The notes: generated from the letters alone by a model not told the origin. 64,000 bases of DNA from Ovis canadensis (GCF_042477335.2 NC_091255.1:34636501-34700500); one strand, 5' to 3'; shown: positions 1-11,672, counted from the stretch's first letter. A program made the numbers and translations.

Positions 1-234
1 GTCATATTCTGTCTGGCCTTCATATATAGTTATTGTAGGATTGTTTGATAGTTATATGCTCAAGGACTATAATGTTCATTTTCAACTTTTTCATAAATAT
101 ATTACCAGCTGAGCTGCCAGGGAATCCCAGTATATTGACATTTCTTCCTAAGTAGAAAGTTGTTCCATTGGTACAGACACCTGCAATCAAAATTCTAATC
201 CTCTCCCTCATCCTTTATTTCTGGTTGACTCTAG

Positions 235-2739
235 GTATTGCAGTTGGACACATATATTTTTTCTTGGAAGATGTATTTCCCAATCAACCTGGCGGAATAA
301 GAATTTTGAAAACACCATCTATTTTGTGAGTATTTAACACCAGGTTATGTATTTCTTGCAGATAAACCAGGACAGGGTCCCGGATCTTGTTTTCTTGGGG
401 CTCCCAAAGCTCCAAGCACACATAGTTCAGGCCAGTAAATATTTACAGATTGAGCAATCCGGCTGCCATTGGGGAGCATTCAGATTGGGTGGGAAGAGCC
501 AGAGTTGTGGCCAGAGGCTCAGGGTGTCCTGAGGGTAACGTGGTGATTGTTGTCCCAAATGACCACCAGCACCTCCTGGCCCCGGGAGGAGCCTGCTGGT
601 TCCACGTAGCCTGCTGTCTTAGTTTAGAAATGTGAAGTAGCAAGGTGGCAAAAAGCTGGCTGAAGAAGGGTTTCTAAAGGTGGAATGTCTGGTCTTCCAA
701 ACAGGTGGTAGAGGGAAGCAGTGAAGTAGAGTAGAGTAGAAACAGCTCTTGGCTAGAAACCAGACATAGACCGTTTGTTCTGCCAGCCAGCTGTGTGATT
801 TTAAACAACCCCTTCTCCTTTTTCCATACCTCGGTGTCCTGAGGGTAGAACTTTGATTCATAGCACCTCCTTCTATGCCAGAATTTTGTGTCCTTGGGGT
901 GTACTGCATTATGAAGAGTTCACTTAAGGAATAAAATGTGAGTTCTCATAAAACGTTGGTTGTAGAATAACTGAAAGAAGAAAGTAAAATCCTCCATAAC
1001 CCCACCACGTAGATACAACAGTGGTGGGATTTGATGCACTTTTTGATATGCATTCATCAGTCTTTTACTGTCTGTAAACTTTTTAAAAAATGCTATCTCA
1101 TAGCTTTCTAATGTATCATATAATCATTTTTCCATCATAAATTTCTGACAAAAATTAAAACAGCTGCATGATACCCCCAGTATGAATGGAACACGGTTTA
1201 CGAATCCCTCATCAATGGACGCTGACATCCTTCCTGTTCTTCCCTCCATGATTGGAGTGGTGAACATCCTTGAGCTACACATCCATGTAGCCCATGCCGC
1301 GGCACATCCTCTGCGCACTTCCATGATTGTTTTCAAAGGATAAATTCCTACAAGTAGGATAGCTGTTTGGTTTATCACCAGACTGCCGTCTGGAATGGAT
1401 ACTCAGGTTTACATTTCCACCAGCACCATGTGTCCATTTCCCCACATTTTCATAAAATGTGGGAGAAGTTGTATTTACCTTTTGCTAAATTGGTAGCTGT
1501 AAAATGGTATCTCATTGTTTTCCTTTTTTTTTCCCTAAAATTTCAAAACAGTTTCAGACTTGCAGAAACTTGCAAGACAGTACAAAGGACTTTTTTCCCT
1601 TAAGTGTTTGAAAGTGAATTGTTAACCTGCTGCCCCATGATCCCCTTTAATATGTATTTCCTTCTACATAGTCAAAGTCTGGAAAGAAACATTAATCCTC
1701 GGACCCAATTCCACTTAGGGAAGTGGTCCGGATTTTTCTGTAGCACAAGAATGCAGCTCAGATTCAGGTGTTGAGCTTCGTTGTCATGTCTGTTTGGTCT
1801 CCTTCAGTTTGGAACAGCTTCTCAGTTTTGCTTTGACCCTCATGACATTCACATTTTTGAAAATTGTAAGCCCATTTTTAAAGAACATCTCTCAATTTGG
1901 GTTTGTCTGATTTTCCCTCACATGGAGGTTCAGGTTTTTCGTCCTTTGCAGGAACATCAGAGAAGTGATACTGCATTCTAATTGCAGCCTGCTGGCACAG
2001 GGTTGCAGTTTGTTAAATTTGCCAGAGTGATGCTAATTTTGATTACTTGATTAAGGTATCTGCAGGGCTTCTCCACGGCAAAGTTACTTTTTTTTCTCCT
2101 TTGTCATTAAATATTTTGTGAAGAGGTACTTTGAGACTATGGAAAACATCCTTTTTCTTATAAAATTTGAGTTCATTTATATCTGTAAGAATCCATGGTT
2201 TCTTATTTTATTCATGGCTTATAATTCCTTAACATTGTTGTTTACTTTGATGCTTATATTGTCCCACTGGCTCTGAAGTACTTCTTAACATGTGCGATCT
2301 AACTTGTAAAATTTCATATGTGAACATTTTGGAAGAATATTGAAAACACCAACATAATTATCTCTGGGGATTGAGGATGTCTTGCCCATATGTTTCCTGT
2401 TTTCTCTACGATTCCATATATTGCTTTTGTAGTAAAAATTAGTAAAGGAGATAAAAGTTAATGGAAATGTGCAGTAATTATGAATACCTTCAAAATAGGA
2501 GAACTGTTTCATTGGTAGGCAGACAAAGTGCTTATCCATTGGTGGACACGCTATGGGATCTTTTTGATCTCGGAGTAGAATTTAGGACCTAAGATGACCC
2601 TGGGACAAATTATATCTGTTGCCTGTCTTTTAGGAAGGCTATTTTTGATACACCAGATGAAGATCCAAATTATAATCCACTACCTGAAGAGCGGCCAGGA
2701 GGCTTTGCCTGGGGTGAGGGCCAGCGCCTAGGCGGCTAA
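235..2739 (+). CDS. DERL2: Derlin-2, last two coding exons (5' part lies outside the window)
   Basis: Derlin-2 is a rhomboid-like, catalytically inactive multi-pass ER membrane protein that helps move misfolded proteins to the cytosol in ER-associated degradation, working with p97/VCP and HRD1. Two exons are visible: 235-325 (acceptor AG at 233-234, donor GT at 326) and 2634-2739 (acceptor AG at 2632-2633, stop TAA at 2737-2739). The joined phase is exact, with a leucine codon split TT|G. They encode the end of the last membrane helix ([15 protein letters not shown]) and the cytosolic tail, which ends in [11 protein letters not shown], the SHP-box type motif that binds p97. This is roughly residues 175-239 of a 239-residue family. 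Upstream exons are off the left edge, so no start can be assigned. The intron at 326-2633 carries old MIR-like and L1-like debris. Identity is very secure from the C-terminal sequence. Confidence 0.95.
712..860 (+). repeat. MIR SINE fragment
   Basis: The order of degraded blocks (gene-body A/B-box region, then CCAGCTGTGTGATTTTA, then a pyrimidine-rich part ending in TCCATACCTC) follows the MIR consensus in sense orientation. Highly diverged; within the last DERL2 intron. Confidence 0.5.
950..1480 (+). repeat. Old L1 (L1M-type) 3' UTR fragment
   Basis: Blocks resembling the L1M 3' end appear in order: a C-rich 'CCATAACCCCACCA' block, a long T-rich part, then 'AGGATAAATTCCTACAAGTAGGATAGCTG' type sequence and 'CATTTCCACCAGCA' at about 1410. 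Strongly diverged, recognised by eye only. Confidence 0.4.
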
Positions 2740-3122
2740 AGCAGCAGTGCCAAGAACAGGACCCAGCTAGGAAGGACTCAGTGACACACCCATTGGGATT
2801 CTTTTATCCTCTGTGTTGCAAAAGTGTGGACACTTTTGACAGCTCAACAAGAATTTTAACTCCAGAAGCACTTTATGAAATGGCACACTGATTTCACCCA
2901 GAAGACATTTCCAGCAGTTCACCAGTGGTTCCTCACTACACTGGTACTGAATGTCTGCTCTCTCGGAGCCAAAAAAACTGGAGCAACAAATACCCCGTCG
3001 CCTCTTAGGAACGAGTACCTGATACTTGAGTTCTGTGGTGACGGGCAGAGTGTTTTTCTCCTCTTCCTCCTCCTCTTTGATAGACGAGGCCGTGGTGTAA
3101 ATGGAAGTTTCAGAGAGGACAA

Positions 3123-3158
3123 AATAAAACTGAATTCCATCTCTCTCACTGAATTAAA
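3123..3158 (+). terminator. DERL2: DERL2 poly(A) signals
   Basis: AATAAA at 3123-3128 and ATTAAA at 3153-3158 lie about 385-420 bases after the DERL2 stop. A GT-rich stretch (about 3163-3171) follows, as expected downstream of a cleavage site. Cleavage is inferred near 3145-3180; the 3' UTR would be about 410-440 bases. Confidence 0.6.
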
Positions 3159-3179
3159 GCTTTTGTGTGTGATCTTTTA

Positions 3180-5145
3180 AATCATCACTCTGTCTCCCAG
3201 CTCTCCTGCACAGGTCTGCGCTCAGAGCAGTCTCCATGCCCCCTCTCCCTGTGTCTTCATGGCCTTCGACTGGATTTCATTTCAAGGTTGGAAATACATG
3301 GCTGAGATGCCGAGGTTGTGCACACCTCTTACTAACCCAGAGTGCCAACTCCAGTGGGAAGAAGATTTGTTTCTGTTGCCCGGATAGTTTGTTCTCCGTT
3401 TGTGTTTTATAATACTTCAAGGTATCAGACAGTGTGGGGCAAGGGGTGGAGGCGGAAAGATAGGATGGATCTAGGTGTTCTAGATCCTGCAATTCTGCTG
3501 TGGGAGAGTCAGTTAGGCTTGATGCTAATGTGCCATCATTTATTTACTCTATTACTCCATTTGGAAATATCCAGGGAAAGGCAAGTCACAGCCACCATTT
3601 TGGAAAACAACATTTAAAGTTGGAAATGAGTTCGAATGTTGATTCTGGAGCCAGAGAAGTGAATACAAGGATACATAGCTCCTGGGTCTTTGGCTTGTGA
3701 ATATTTATCACTTGCTTAATGAAAAGCCAAGAAGCCTTCAGAGCCAAGTACCTGGTTTACCTTCCTAACCAGGTAGAAACAGGACAGGTTCACAGAAGTC
3801 AGCAGTGGTTCAGTAAGTACTTACCCCAGATGTTCACTTCCTGGGGGCTCAACAAGTTTGTTATCAGACTGTGTGTGTAAGTCAGAGAACTCGGATAGAA
3901 TGAATACCCCAGAAAAGATTAATTCAAATTGTTTTAATAAACATCATGTAGGTCTGGAAACATTTCCCCCATAGTTCCAGCTTGGTTAAGTGGTTGTTTT
4001 CTAGAGTATGAGAGTTTTCTTGGAAAGATGGACATGAGGTTTAGATTAAACATAATAAACATCTTAATCATTTGTGAAGTGAGAAGTATTTTTCATACCT
4101 TTCAATCAAATACATGTCAGTAGTGGAACCTCATATAAGTACATGCTGCTAGTCAGTAACTGAATATGGTTGTTGCAGTTTTATGGGATGTGGATTAATG
4201 GGACTGCTTTTTTTTCTAAGTGACTTTAAAAAAAATCTTTAAATGCCAATCTTAGAATATATAGTCCTTATGGGAATCTTAAGTTTTGTCTGTTGAAGAA
4301 AGCTTGAATTTAATTAGAAGGTTGGGTTTTTGTTTTGGAGCTAGAAATCTATTTCTCTAGTTAAATTTGTTCTCCTTCAGTTAACTTTGGAGTTAGGTTC
4401 TTTCAGAACACACGTCTTTTTCTTAAGTCAACCAAAAAGTGAGATTCGTTACATGGAATTGCGTGACTAATTTACCTGACCTACATAGAATTTAAAGGAT
4501 TCCTGGATTCCACCAGTAATACTGAAAGGTGCATCTAAGGCATAGCTTTTTTGTTGTAGAAATACAGTATACGTTCATTAAAAAAAACATGGACATACAA
4601 ATTGCATCTCCATAGGAGATACACTTCATACATTTTGCTGTGTTTGTTCCACTGTGGATTTCTCTTCATTTCTCCCTTCCACTTGTTCTTTCCCTTGTGT
4701 GTCCCTCTTGTGTGTCCTACTATCTTTCATACCTCTTGTTTAGTCTCTAAGCAGAGAGCACCCGAGTCCTAGATCTTGGCAACGAAACCCTCACTCTGTC
4801 TCTGGGGCCTTTGAAAGTTAGGAAACTGTGTTACTGTTGGGTAAAGGACCTCCTAGAATTGTCATCTGTCCTTGGTAGCCTGCATTTTATGTTGTGACCG
4901 TTTTCCTTTAACAGGTAAGTGCCATCCATGTTGCTAGTCATGATATTGCCATTTTTGTCAGTGTTCTGTAGTCTGTCTACCCCTAAACTACTTACTGTTT
5001 TACAAGTTTGCATAAAATTTGTTGCACTTTGTATAATCAAGTCACTTCTCTGCTCGGAAATCCGCAGTAACTTTAGTAAGCCCGCATAGCAAATGCATAC
5101 TTCTTGTCTTCCTCTGAACCTCAACTCCTGCTTCTAGCTAACAGG
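3180..5145. other. Intergenic stretch with no recognised feature
   Basis: About 2 kb between the DERL2 3' end and an L2 fragment. No long open frame with coding character, no splice-flanked conserved exon and no repeat family that I can name. Base composition is ordinary AT-rich mammalian intergenic DNA. Confidence 0.5.
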
Positions 5146-5149
5146 GACC

Positions 5150-5458
5150 TCAGTTTCATTCTCTCCCGTCCTTCAAGGCCTGGCCCAATTCCTGGCTCCT
5201 CTGCAAACCTTGACTGTAGGGCCCATTTCATTGTCTGTCTTCTCTGAATTCTTAATGACCCTTCAAGGCTGTACAACATACTCTTAGACCAAACTGTCTT
5301 ATATTGTTCTTAGCTGGTACGTGTATATTAGTCTTGTCTCCTTCCTGAGAATGTAAGCTCCTTAAGAGCAGGGACCAATTCTTACATTTTTGTATCTACC
5401 ACAGTGCCGGGCACAATGCTTGGCACATGGGTGCTGAATAAATACTTTATTGATCAGC
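5150..5458 (+). repeat. L2 LINE 3' end
   Basis: The 3' part reads GTAAGCTCCTTAAGAGCAGG, then a GTGCCGGGCACAATGCTTGG-like block and GTGCTGAATAAATACTTTATTGA, the hallmark of the L2 3' terminus in sense orientation. Upstream sequence resembles the end of L2 ORF2. Confidence 0.7.
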
Positions 5459-6296
5459 AAACTATTATCTGGCATTTTTAATTATAGAGGGATTAATGTA
5501 TGTGTATGCAAGCTTGTACCTATTTGCTTGTGACTATGTCAAAGTGGGATGGAGCACAACTGAACATGATCAAGGGCAGGGTTTGGTGGTCTGACAAGCC
5601 AGCCAGCAATGACCACCAGCTGGTATGGCCATGGTCATTCTCTGCTGGTGTGGACCATTGCAGAGCAGTTAAGCACTGCGTGTGTGACAATTCACCTGTT
5701 AAAGAAAAGCCCAGATACTACTTGAACGCTAACGCTGTTAGCTTATAACCATCTGTATGTGAAAGCCGCCTACTTTCAGAGAGAGAGCCTATTTCAGACT
5801 ACTAACCTGAGGGACTGGCAGAGAGGGTGATGTATGTAACACCACTTAACGCCAACAGAGGATTTTATTTTCCAACTCTGTTTCACTTAGCTCTGAGGCT
5901 GCAGAATAGCTGGGTCATTAGGCTAAAGATTATGAATGAATTACCTGTGCATATGACTGTTTCGCCTGCATCATGTTTTGTTTTGTTTCAATTTGAGCCA
6001 ATATTAAATTCACAGATTTCACATGGAAACCTTCATTTGGGGCTTTTCTTGAAAAAACTGGAAGATCTGGAAAAACCAGGCCTGCATGGCAGCTATGGCC
6101 TAGAGATGACTAGTGGCTGTCTCTATAGACAGGATCTGTGCTCTGCTAAGAGGTTATTTCACGTGCTGGTATCACCTGCCAGGTACTCTCGTAACCATGT
6201 GCAGCCTGTCTCCTCCCTTAGGTTACTTTGGAAAGCACACTAGGGAAAAAGGACTTGAGGTCTTTTTTATACTCTTAAGTCCGCAATTTGAGACAA

Positions 6297-6311
6297 CATT
6301 TAGATATCACT
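6297..6311. repeat. Left copy of a 15-bp target-site duplication
   Basis: CATTTAGATATCACT occurs here and, identically, at 9382-9396, exactly bracketing the BovB insertion at 6312-9381. It is the target-site duplication made by target-primed reverse transcription. Confidence 0.9.
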
Positions 6312-9300
6312 CAGTTCAGTTCAGTCGCTCATTCATGTCTGACTCTTTGCAACCCCATGGGCTGCAGTACGCCAGGCCTCCCTGTCCATCACCAACTCCC
6401 AAGAGTTCACTCAGACTCATGTCCATCGAGTCCGTGATGCCATCCAGCCATCTCATCCTCTGTCGTCCCCTTCTCCTGCTCCCAATCCCTCCCAGCATCA
6501 GAGTCTTTTCCAATGAGTCAATTCTTCGCATGAGGTGGCCAAAGTACTGGAGTTTCAGCTTTAGCATCATTCCTTCCAAAGAAATCCCAGGACTGATCTC
6601 CTTCAGAATGGATTGGTTGGATCTCCTTGCAGTCCAAGGGACTCTCAAGAGTCTTCTCCAACACCACAGTTCAAAAGCATCATTTCAGCGCTCAGCCTTC
6701 TTCACAGTCCAACTCACATCCATTCATGACCACAGGAAAAACAATAGCCTTGACTAGACGGACCTTAGTCAGCAAAGTAATGTCTCTGCTTTTGAATATG
6801 CTATCTAGCTTGGTCATAACTTTTCTTCCAAGGAGTAAGCGTCTTTTAATTTCATGGCTGCAGTCACCATCTGCAGTGATTTTGGAGCCCCTCAAAATAA
6901 AGTCTGACACTGTTTCCACTGTTTCCCCATCTATTTCCCATGAAGTGATGGGACCAGATGCCATGATGTTCGTTTTCTGAATGTTGAGTTTAGGCCAACT
7001 TTTTCACTCTCCACTTTCACTTTCATCAAGAGGCTTTTTAGTTCCTCTTCACTTTCTGCCATAAGGGTGTGGTCATCTGTATATCTGAGGTTATTGATAT
7101 TTCTCCCGGCAATCTTGATTGAAGTTAAAAAGCAGGGTGACAATATACAGCCTTGACGTACTCCTATTCCTATTTGGAACCAGTCTGTTGTTCCATGTCC
7201 AGTTCTAACCATTGCTTTCCTGACCAGCATTTCTCAAGAGGCAGGTCAGGTGGTCTGGTATTCCCATCTCTTGAAGAATTTTCCACAGTTTATTGTGATC
7301 CACACAGTCAAAGGCTTTGGCATAGTCAATAAAGCAGAAATAGATGTTTTTCTGGAACTCTCTTGCTTTTTCAATGATCCAGCAGATGTGGGCAATTTGA
7401 TCTCTGATTCCTCTGCCTTTTCTAAAACCAGCTTGAACACCTGAAAGTTCACAGTTCATGTATTGTTGAAGCCTGGCCTGGAGAATTTTGAGCATTACTT
7501 TGGTAGCATGTGAGATGAGTGCAATTGTGTGGTAGTTTGAGCATTCTTTGGCATTGTCTTTCTTAGGGATTGGTATGAAAACTGACCTTTTCCAGTCCTG
7601 TGGCCACTGCTGAGTTTTCCAAATTTGCTGGCATATCGAGTGCAGCACTTTCACCGCATCATCTTTTAGGATTTGAAATAGCTCAACTGGAATTCTGTCA
7701 CCTCCACTGGCTTTGTTCGTAGTGAAGCTTCTTAAGGCCCACTTGACTTTGCATGCCAGGATGTCTGGCTCTAGGTCAGTGATCACACCATCGTGATTAT
7801 CTGGGTCATGAAGATCTTTTTTGTACAGTTCTTCTGTGTGTTCTTGCCACCTCTTCTTAATATCTTCTGCTTCTGTTAGGTCCATACCATTTCTGTCCTT
7901 TATGGAGCCCATCTTTGCATGAAACATTCCCTTGTTATCTCTAATTTTCTTGAAGAGATCTCTAGTCTTTCCCATTCTATTGTTTGCCTCTATATCTTTG
8001 CATTGATCACTGAGGAAGGCTTTCTTATCTCTCCTTGCTATTCTTTGGAACTCTGCACTCAAATGGGTATATCTTTCCTTGTCTCCTTTGCTTTTCGCTT
8101 CTCTTCTTTTCACAGCTATTTGTAAGGCCTCTCAGTCAGCCACTTTGCTTTTTGCATTTCTTTTTCTTGGGGATGGTCTTGCTCCGTCTCCTGTACAATG
8201 TCACGAACCTCCATCCATAGTTCATCAGGTACTCTATCAAAATAGTCCCTTAAATCTATTTCTCACTTCCACTGTATAATCGTTAGGGATTTGATTTAGG
8301 TCATACCCAAATGATCTAGTGGTTTTCCCTACTTTCTTCAGTTTAAGTCTGAATTTGGCAATGAGTTCATGATCTGAGCCACAGTCAGCTCCCCGTCTTG
8401 TTTCTGCTGACTGTATAGAGCTCCATTTTGGGCTGCAAAGAATATAATCAATCTGATTTCAATGCTGACCATCTGGTGATGTCCAATATAGAGTCTTCTC
8501 TTGTGTTTTTGGAAGAGGGTGTTTGCTATGACCAGTGCGTTCTCTTGGCAGAACTCTATTAGCCTTTGCCCTGCTTCATTCTGTACTCCAAGGCCAAATT
8601 TGCCAGCTACTCCAGGTGTTTCTTGACTTCCTGCTTTTGCATTCCAGTCCCCTATAATGAAAAGGACATCTTTTTTGGGTGTTAATTCTGGAAGGTCTTG
8701 TAGGTCTTCACAGAACCGTTGAACTTCAGCTTCTTCAGCATTACTGGTCGGGGCATAGACTTAGATTACCTTGATGTTGAATGGTTTGCCTTGGAACTGA
8801 ACAGAGATCATTCTGTCGTTTTTGAGACTGCATCCAGGTACTGCATTTCGGACTCTTTTGTTGACTATGATGGCTAACCAATCTAATCACATGGACCACA
8901 GCCTTGTCTAACTCAGTGTAACTATGAGCCATGCCGTGTAGGACCACCCAAGACGGATGGGTCATGGTGGAGAGTTCTGACAAAATGTGGTCCACTGGAG
9001 AAGGGAATGGCAAACCACTTCAATATTCTTGCCTCCAGAACCCCATGAATATATGAAAAGGCAAAAAGATAGGACACTGAAAGATTAACTCCCCAGGTCG
9101 GTAGGTGCCCAATATGCTACTGGAGATCAGTGGAGAAATAACTCCAGAAAGAATGAAGAGATAGAGCCAAAGCAAAAACAACACCCATTTGTGGGTGTGA
9201 CTGGTGATGGAAGCAAGGTCCAATGCTGTAAAGAGCAATATTGCATAGGAACCTGGAATGTTAAGTCCATGAATCAAGGCATTTGGAAGTGATTAAACAG

Positions 9301-9381
9301 GAGATGGCAAGAGTGAACGTCAACATTTTAAGAATCAGCAAACTAAAATGGACTCGAATGGGTGAATTTAACTCAGATGAC
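6312..9381 (-). mobile_element. BovB (RTE-clade) LINE with inverted 5' segment
   Basis: BovB is the RTE-type retrotransposon acquired horizontally by ruminants. The body runs on the minus strand from about 8875 down to 6312, ending in the short TGAAC-type tail repeat seen as TCAGTTCAGTTCAG on the plus strand. A 302-codon minus-strand open frame at 7205-8113 carries reverse transcriptase blocks (IPVELFQILKDDAVKVLHS, VQAGFRKGRGIRDQI, FCFIDYAKAFDCVDH). The YxDD catalytic block, as LRYTDDHTLMAES, sits in another frame at 6931-7230, so the copy is frameshifted and inactive. From about 8876 to 9381 the sequence is also BovB, covering the 5' region and the start of the endonuclease, but in plus orientation. 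Perfect 15-bp direct repeats flank the whole unit, so it arose as one insertion. Confidence 0.93.
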
Positions 9382-9396
9382 CATTTAGATATCACT
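9382..9396. repeat. Right copy of the 15-bp target-site duplication
   Basis: Identical to 6297-6311. It abuts the distal end of the inverted BovB segment and the 5' edge of a MaLR-like LTR. Confidence 0.9.
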
Positions 9397-9940
9397 ATTG
9401 TCTGAATATTTATTCCCTGAAAAAGTCATGCTGCAATCCTCATGATTGATGTGATGGTATTAGGAAGTGGGACCTTTGGGAGGTGCTTCAGCCACAAAGT
9501 GGAAGCCTCATGAGTGAGATTAATTCTTTACAAAATAGCTCTGAGAGATTCCAAGCCCCTTCCATCAAGTAAGGACATAGCAGAAGGGTGTCAGCAGGAC
9601 TTCCCTGGTGGTCCAGTGGTTAAGACTCTGAGGGTTGGATTCCCGGTGGGGGAACTAAATGCCTACATGCCACAGAGCAACTTAGCCCACGTGCCACAAC
9701 TATTGAGCACACACCACAACTAGAGAGTCCACGCACAGCAACAAAAGATCCCACATGCCACAACTAAGACCTGAGGCAGCCATATATTATATATAAAGTA
9801 GTATCAGTGAGCCAGGAAATGGCCCTCACCAGAAGGCAACCAGGCTGGCACCTACAGAGCTGTGAGCAATAAATTTCTGTTATTTATAAGCCACCCAGTC
9901 TGTGGTATTCTATAATAGCAACCTGGAAAGACTAAGATGT
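9397..9940 (+). mobile_element. MaLR-type (MST/MLT1-like) ERVL LTR, interrupted by a SINE
   Basis: Two pieces, 9397-9596 and about 9796-9940, together follow a mammalian-apparent LTR: GATGGTATTAGGAAGTGGGA and GGGAGGTGCTTCAGCCAC early, GGCCCTCACCAGAAGGCAAC later, then CAATAAATTTCTGTTATTTA, the AATAAA-containing end of this family. Diverged and non-coding. Confidence 0.7.
9597..9795 (+). mobile_element. CHR-type tRNA-Glu-derived SINE
   Basis: Starts with the diagnostic GGACTTCCCTGGTGGTCCAG tRNA-like head and passes through a GGGGGAACTAAATGCC block to a long CA/GC-rich body. It is inserted into the MaLR LTR. Confidence 0.8.
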
Positions 9941-10020
9941 TATTTCCCTTTTAATTTTGGGTTGACTTTCTAGATTAATATTTAGGGGAAAGGAATTAAA
10001 AGTCAATTTATCCCTAAATA

Positions 10021-10236
10021 CAGGTTTCCCAGGTGGTGCTAGTAATAAATAATCTGCCTGCCAATGCAGGAGACACTAGAGATCCAATCCCTGGGTCGGG
10101 AAGAGACCCTGGAGAAGGAAACGGCAACCCACTCCAGTATTCTTGACTGGAGAATTCCATGGATAGAGGAGCCTGGCAGGCTATAGTCCATGGGGTCGCA
10201 AAGGGTCACATATGACTGAGCAACTGAACACACACA
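10021..10236 (+). mobile_element. Bov-tA SINE
   Basis: A tRNA-like head (TTTCCCAGGTGGTGCTAG, CCCTGGGTCGGGAAGA) is joined to the BovA unit (CAACCCACTCCAGTATTCTT, GAGCCTGGCAGGCTATAG) and ends near GACTGAGCAACTGAAC. Confidence 0.85.
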
Positions 10237-10879
10237 TTCTTAAATACATATCTGCTATTAGTTCAACACACACATTTCAGTAGCCCCTGGTCACTATACC
10301 ATCAACAACTAGAGGCAAATTACTTCTGATCTGGAGGAAAGGGGAAGGAGAATTTTTAACAGGTTCACAAACAGGGAAAGTCTCATGGAAATGAACTTTA
10401 GAAGGTGTCTGATGTCTTTAAAGTGAGTTGAAACTTACCATGAATCTCTGGAAATTGCTTTTCCTGTACACAAACAGCTACTTGCCAGTCTTTCTGTGGC
10501 GAATTAGCAAATCCTCTAGAGATCTGAATTTAGGAGGGGAAGGAGGAACTAATTTTATCCTATTTCCCGCTGGAATTCTAAATCTTTTCATTGATTGTCA
10601 TGTGTATGATGAGACTGGGAGTCCTGTAAAGAACTTGAGAGGAACAGTCAGAGAACTAGTCAGGGAATAGTCTATTCCCGGCAGGAATAGTCAGGGAAAG
10701 GAAGGGTAAAAGACAATTTTAGTTCCATCAGACTTCCACTTCCCCTGTACTACAGGAGCAGATCACCTCCATTGGGATAGCTACTTCCTGAGGAGAATGT
10801 ATGATTGTCCTAGAATGTATCATGCATTTCCTTCTTTTTCTGTAACACAAGATGATCACAAGTAACCTTTTCAACCTTC

Positions 10880-11005
10880 AGTTACTGTGACATCTGAGTC
10901 ATCTCAGAGCCTGTTTCTTCATCTGTAAAATGGGGATGACATTAGTATCTAGTATATAACATCATTTGTTTGGAGGACTAAATAATGCAAATGCTTGTGT
11001 GTTCC
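10880..11005 (+). repeat. MIR SINE fragment
   Basis: Contains the MIR core, GCCTGTTTCTTCATCTGTAA followed by AATGGGGATGACATTAG. Its 3' part is cut off by Bov-tA insertion at about 11010. Confidence 0.65.
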
Positions 11006-11009
11006 TCAC

Positions 11010-11325
11010 AGGGCTTCCCTGATAGATCAGTTGGAAAAGAAGCCTCCTGCAATGCAGGAGACCCCGGTTGGATAACTGGGTTGGGACCATCCGCTGGATA
11101 AGGGATAGAATACCCACTCCAGTATTCTTGGGCTTCCCTTGTGGCCCAGCTGATAAAGAATCCGCCTGAGATGAGGGAGATTTGGGTTCAATCCCTGGGT
11201 TGGGAGGATCCCCTGGAGAAGGGAAAGGCTACCCACTCCAGCATTCTGCCCTAGAGAATTCTATGAAAAGCAGTATAGTCCATAGGATTGCAAAGAGTCA
11301 GACACAACTGAACGACTTTCACTTG
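11010..11325 (+). mobile_element. Two tandem Bov-tA SINE copies
   Basis: A first copy from 11010 is cut at the BovA TATTCTTG block (about 11130). A second tRNA-like head (GGCTTCCCTTGTGGCCCAGC) starts immediately at 11131 and runs through a full BovA unit to about 11325. Both are in the same orientation, about 0.3 kb upstream of the DHX33 promoter. Confidence 0.8.
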
Positions 11326-11600
11326 TGTAATCCTCATTAATTTTACAAACTTAAACACTTTCTTGAAGAGCGAGTATTATTGTGGCAGAGAAAAAGGAAA
11401 CTTGTGTTTACTGGAAAGAAATAGTGTTAGCAGGACAACAAAACAAGGACAAGAATCCCGTGGTTGCTATGCAGTTAAGGTTCCACGGAACCGTACACAC
11501 CGTCTTTCACTGTTGTGGCTACGGATCTTTTTCTCGTTGGACCTCAGACCTTGCTCTCCCCGCCCTCAGGAAGTGAAAGCCTCGCCACGCTCTCAAGTGC

Positions 11601-11672
11601 ATGCTGGGAGTTGGAGTCCCCTTAAAGGCTGCCGGTGGCCGTGAGGTGAGCGGCGTTGCTGGGAGCCGCTAG
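11601..11672 (+). other. Possible upstream ORF before DHX33
   Basis: An ATG at 11601 opens a 23-codon frame ending in TAG at 11670-11672, 111 bases before the DHX33 start codon. It would matter only if transcription starts upstream of 11601, which the sequence cannot settle. The ATG lies inside the ZNF143-like motif, so it may well be promoter DNA. Confidence 0.25.

Noticed and set aside
6113-6757. 214-codon plus-strand open frame
   Set aside because: Antisense read of the BovB 3' region, which frequently gives long spurious frames.
7205-8113. 302-codon minus-strand open frame that looks like a gene
   Set aside because: It is the reverse transcriptase of a BovB retrotransposon copy (FIDYAKAFDCVDH block), frameshifted relative to the rest of the element and flanked by a target-site duplication, so it is not a host gene.
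9597-9795. tRNA gene suggested by tRNA-like SINE heads, here and at many other sites
   Set aside because: These are tRNA-Glu-derived SINE promoters without a foldable mature tRNA; the same consensus recurs dozens of times with SINE tails.
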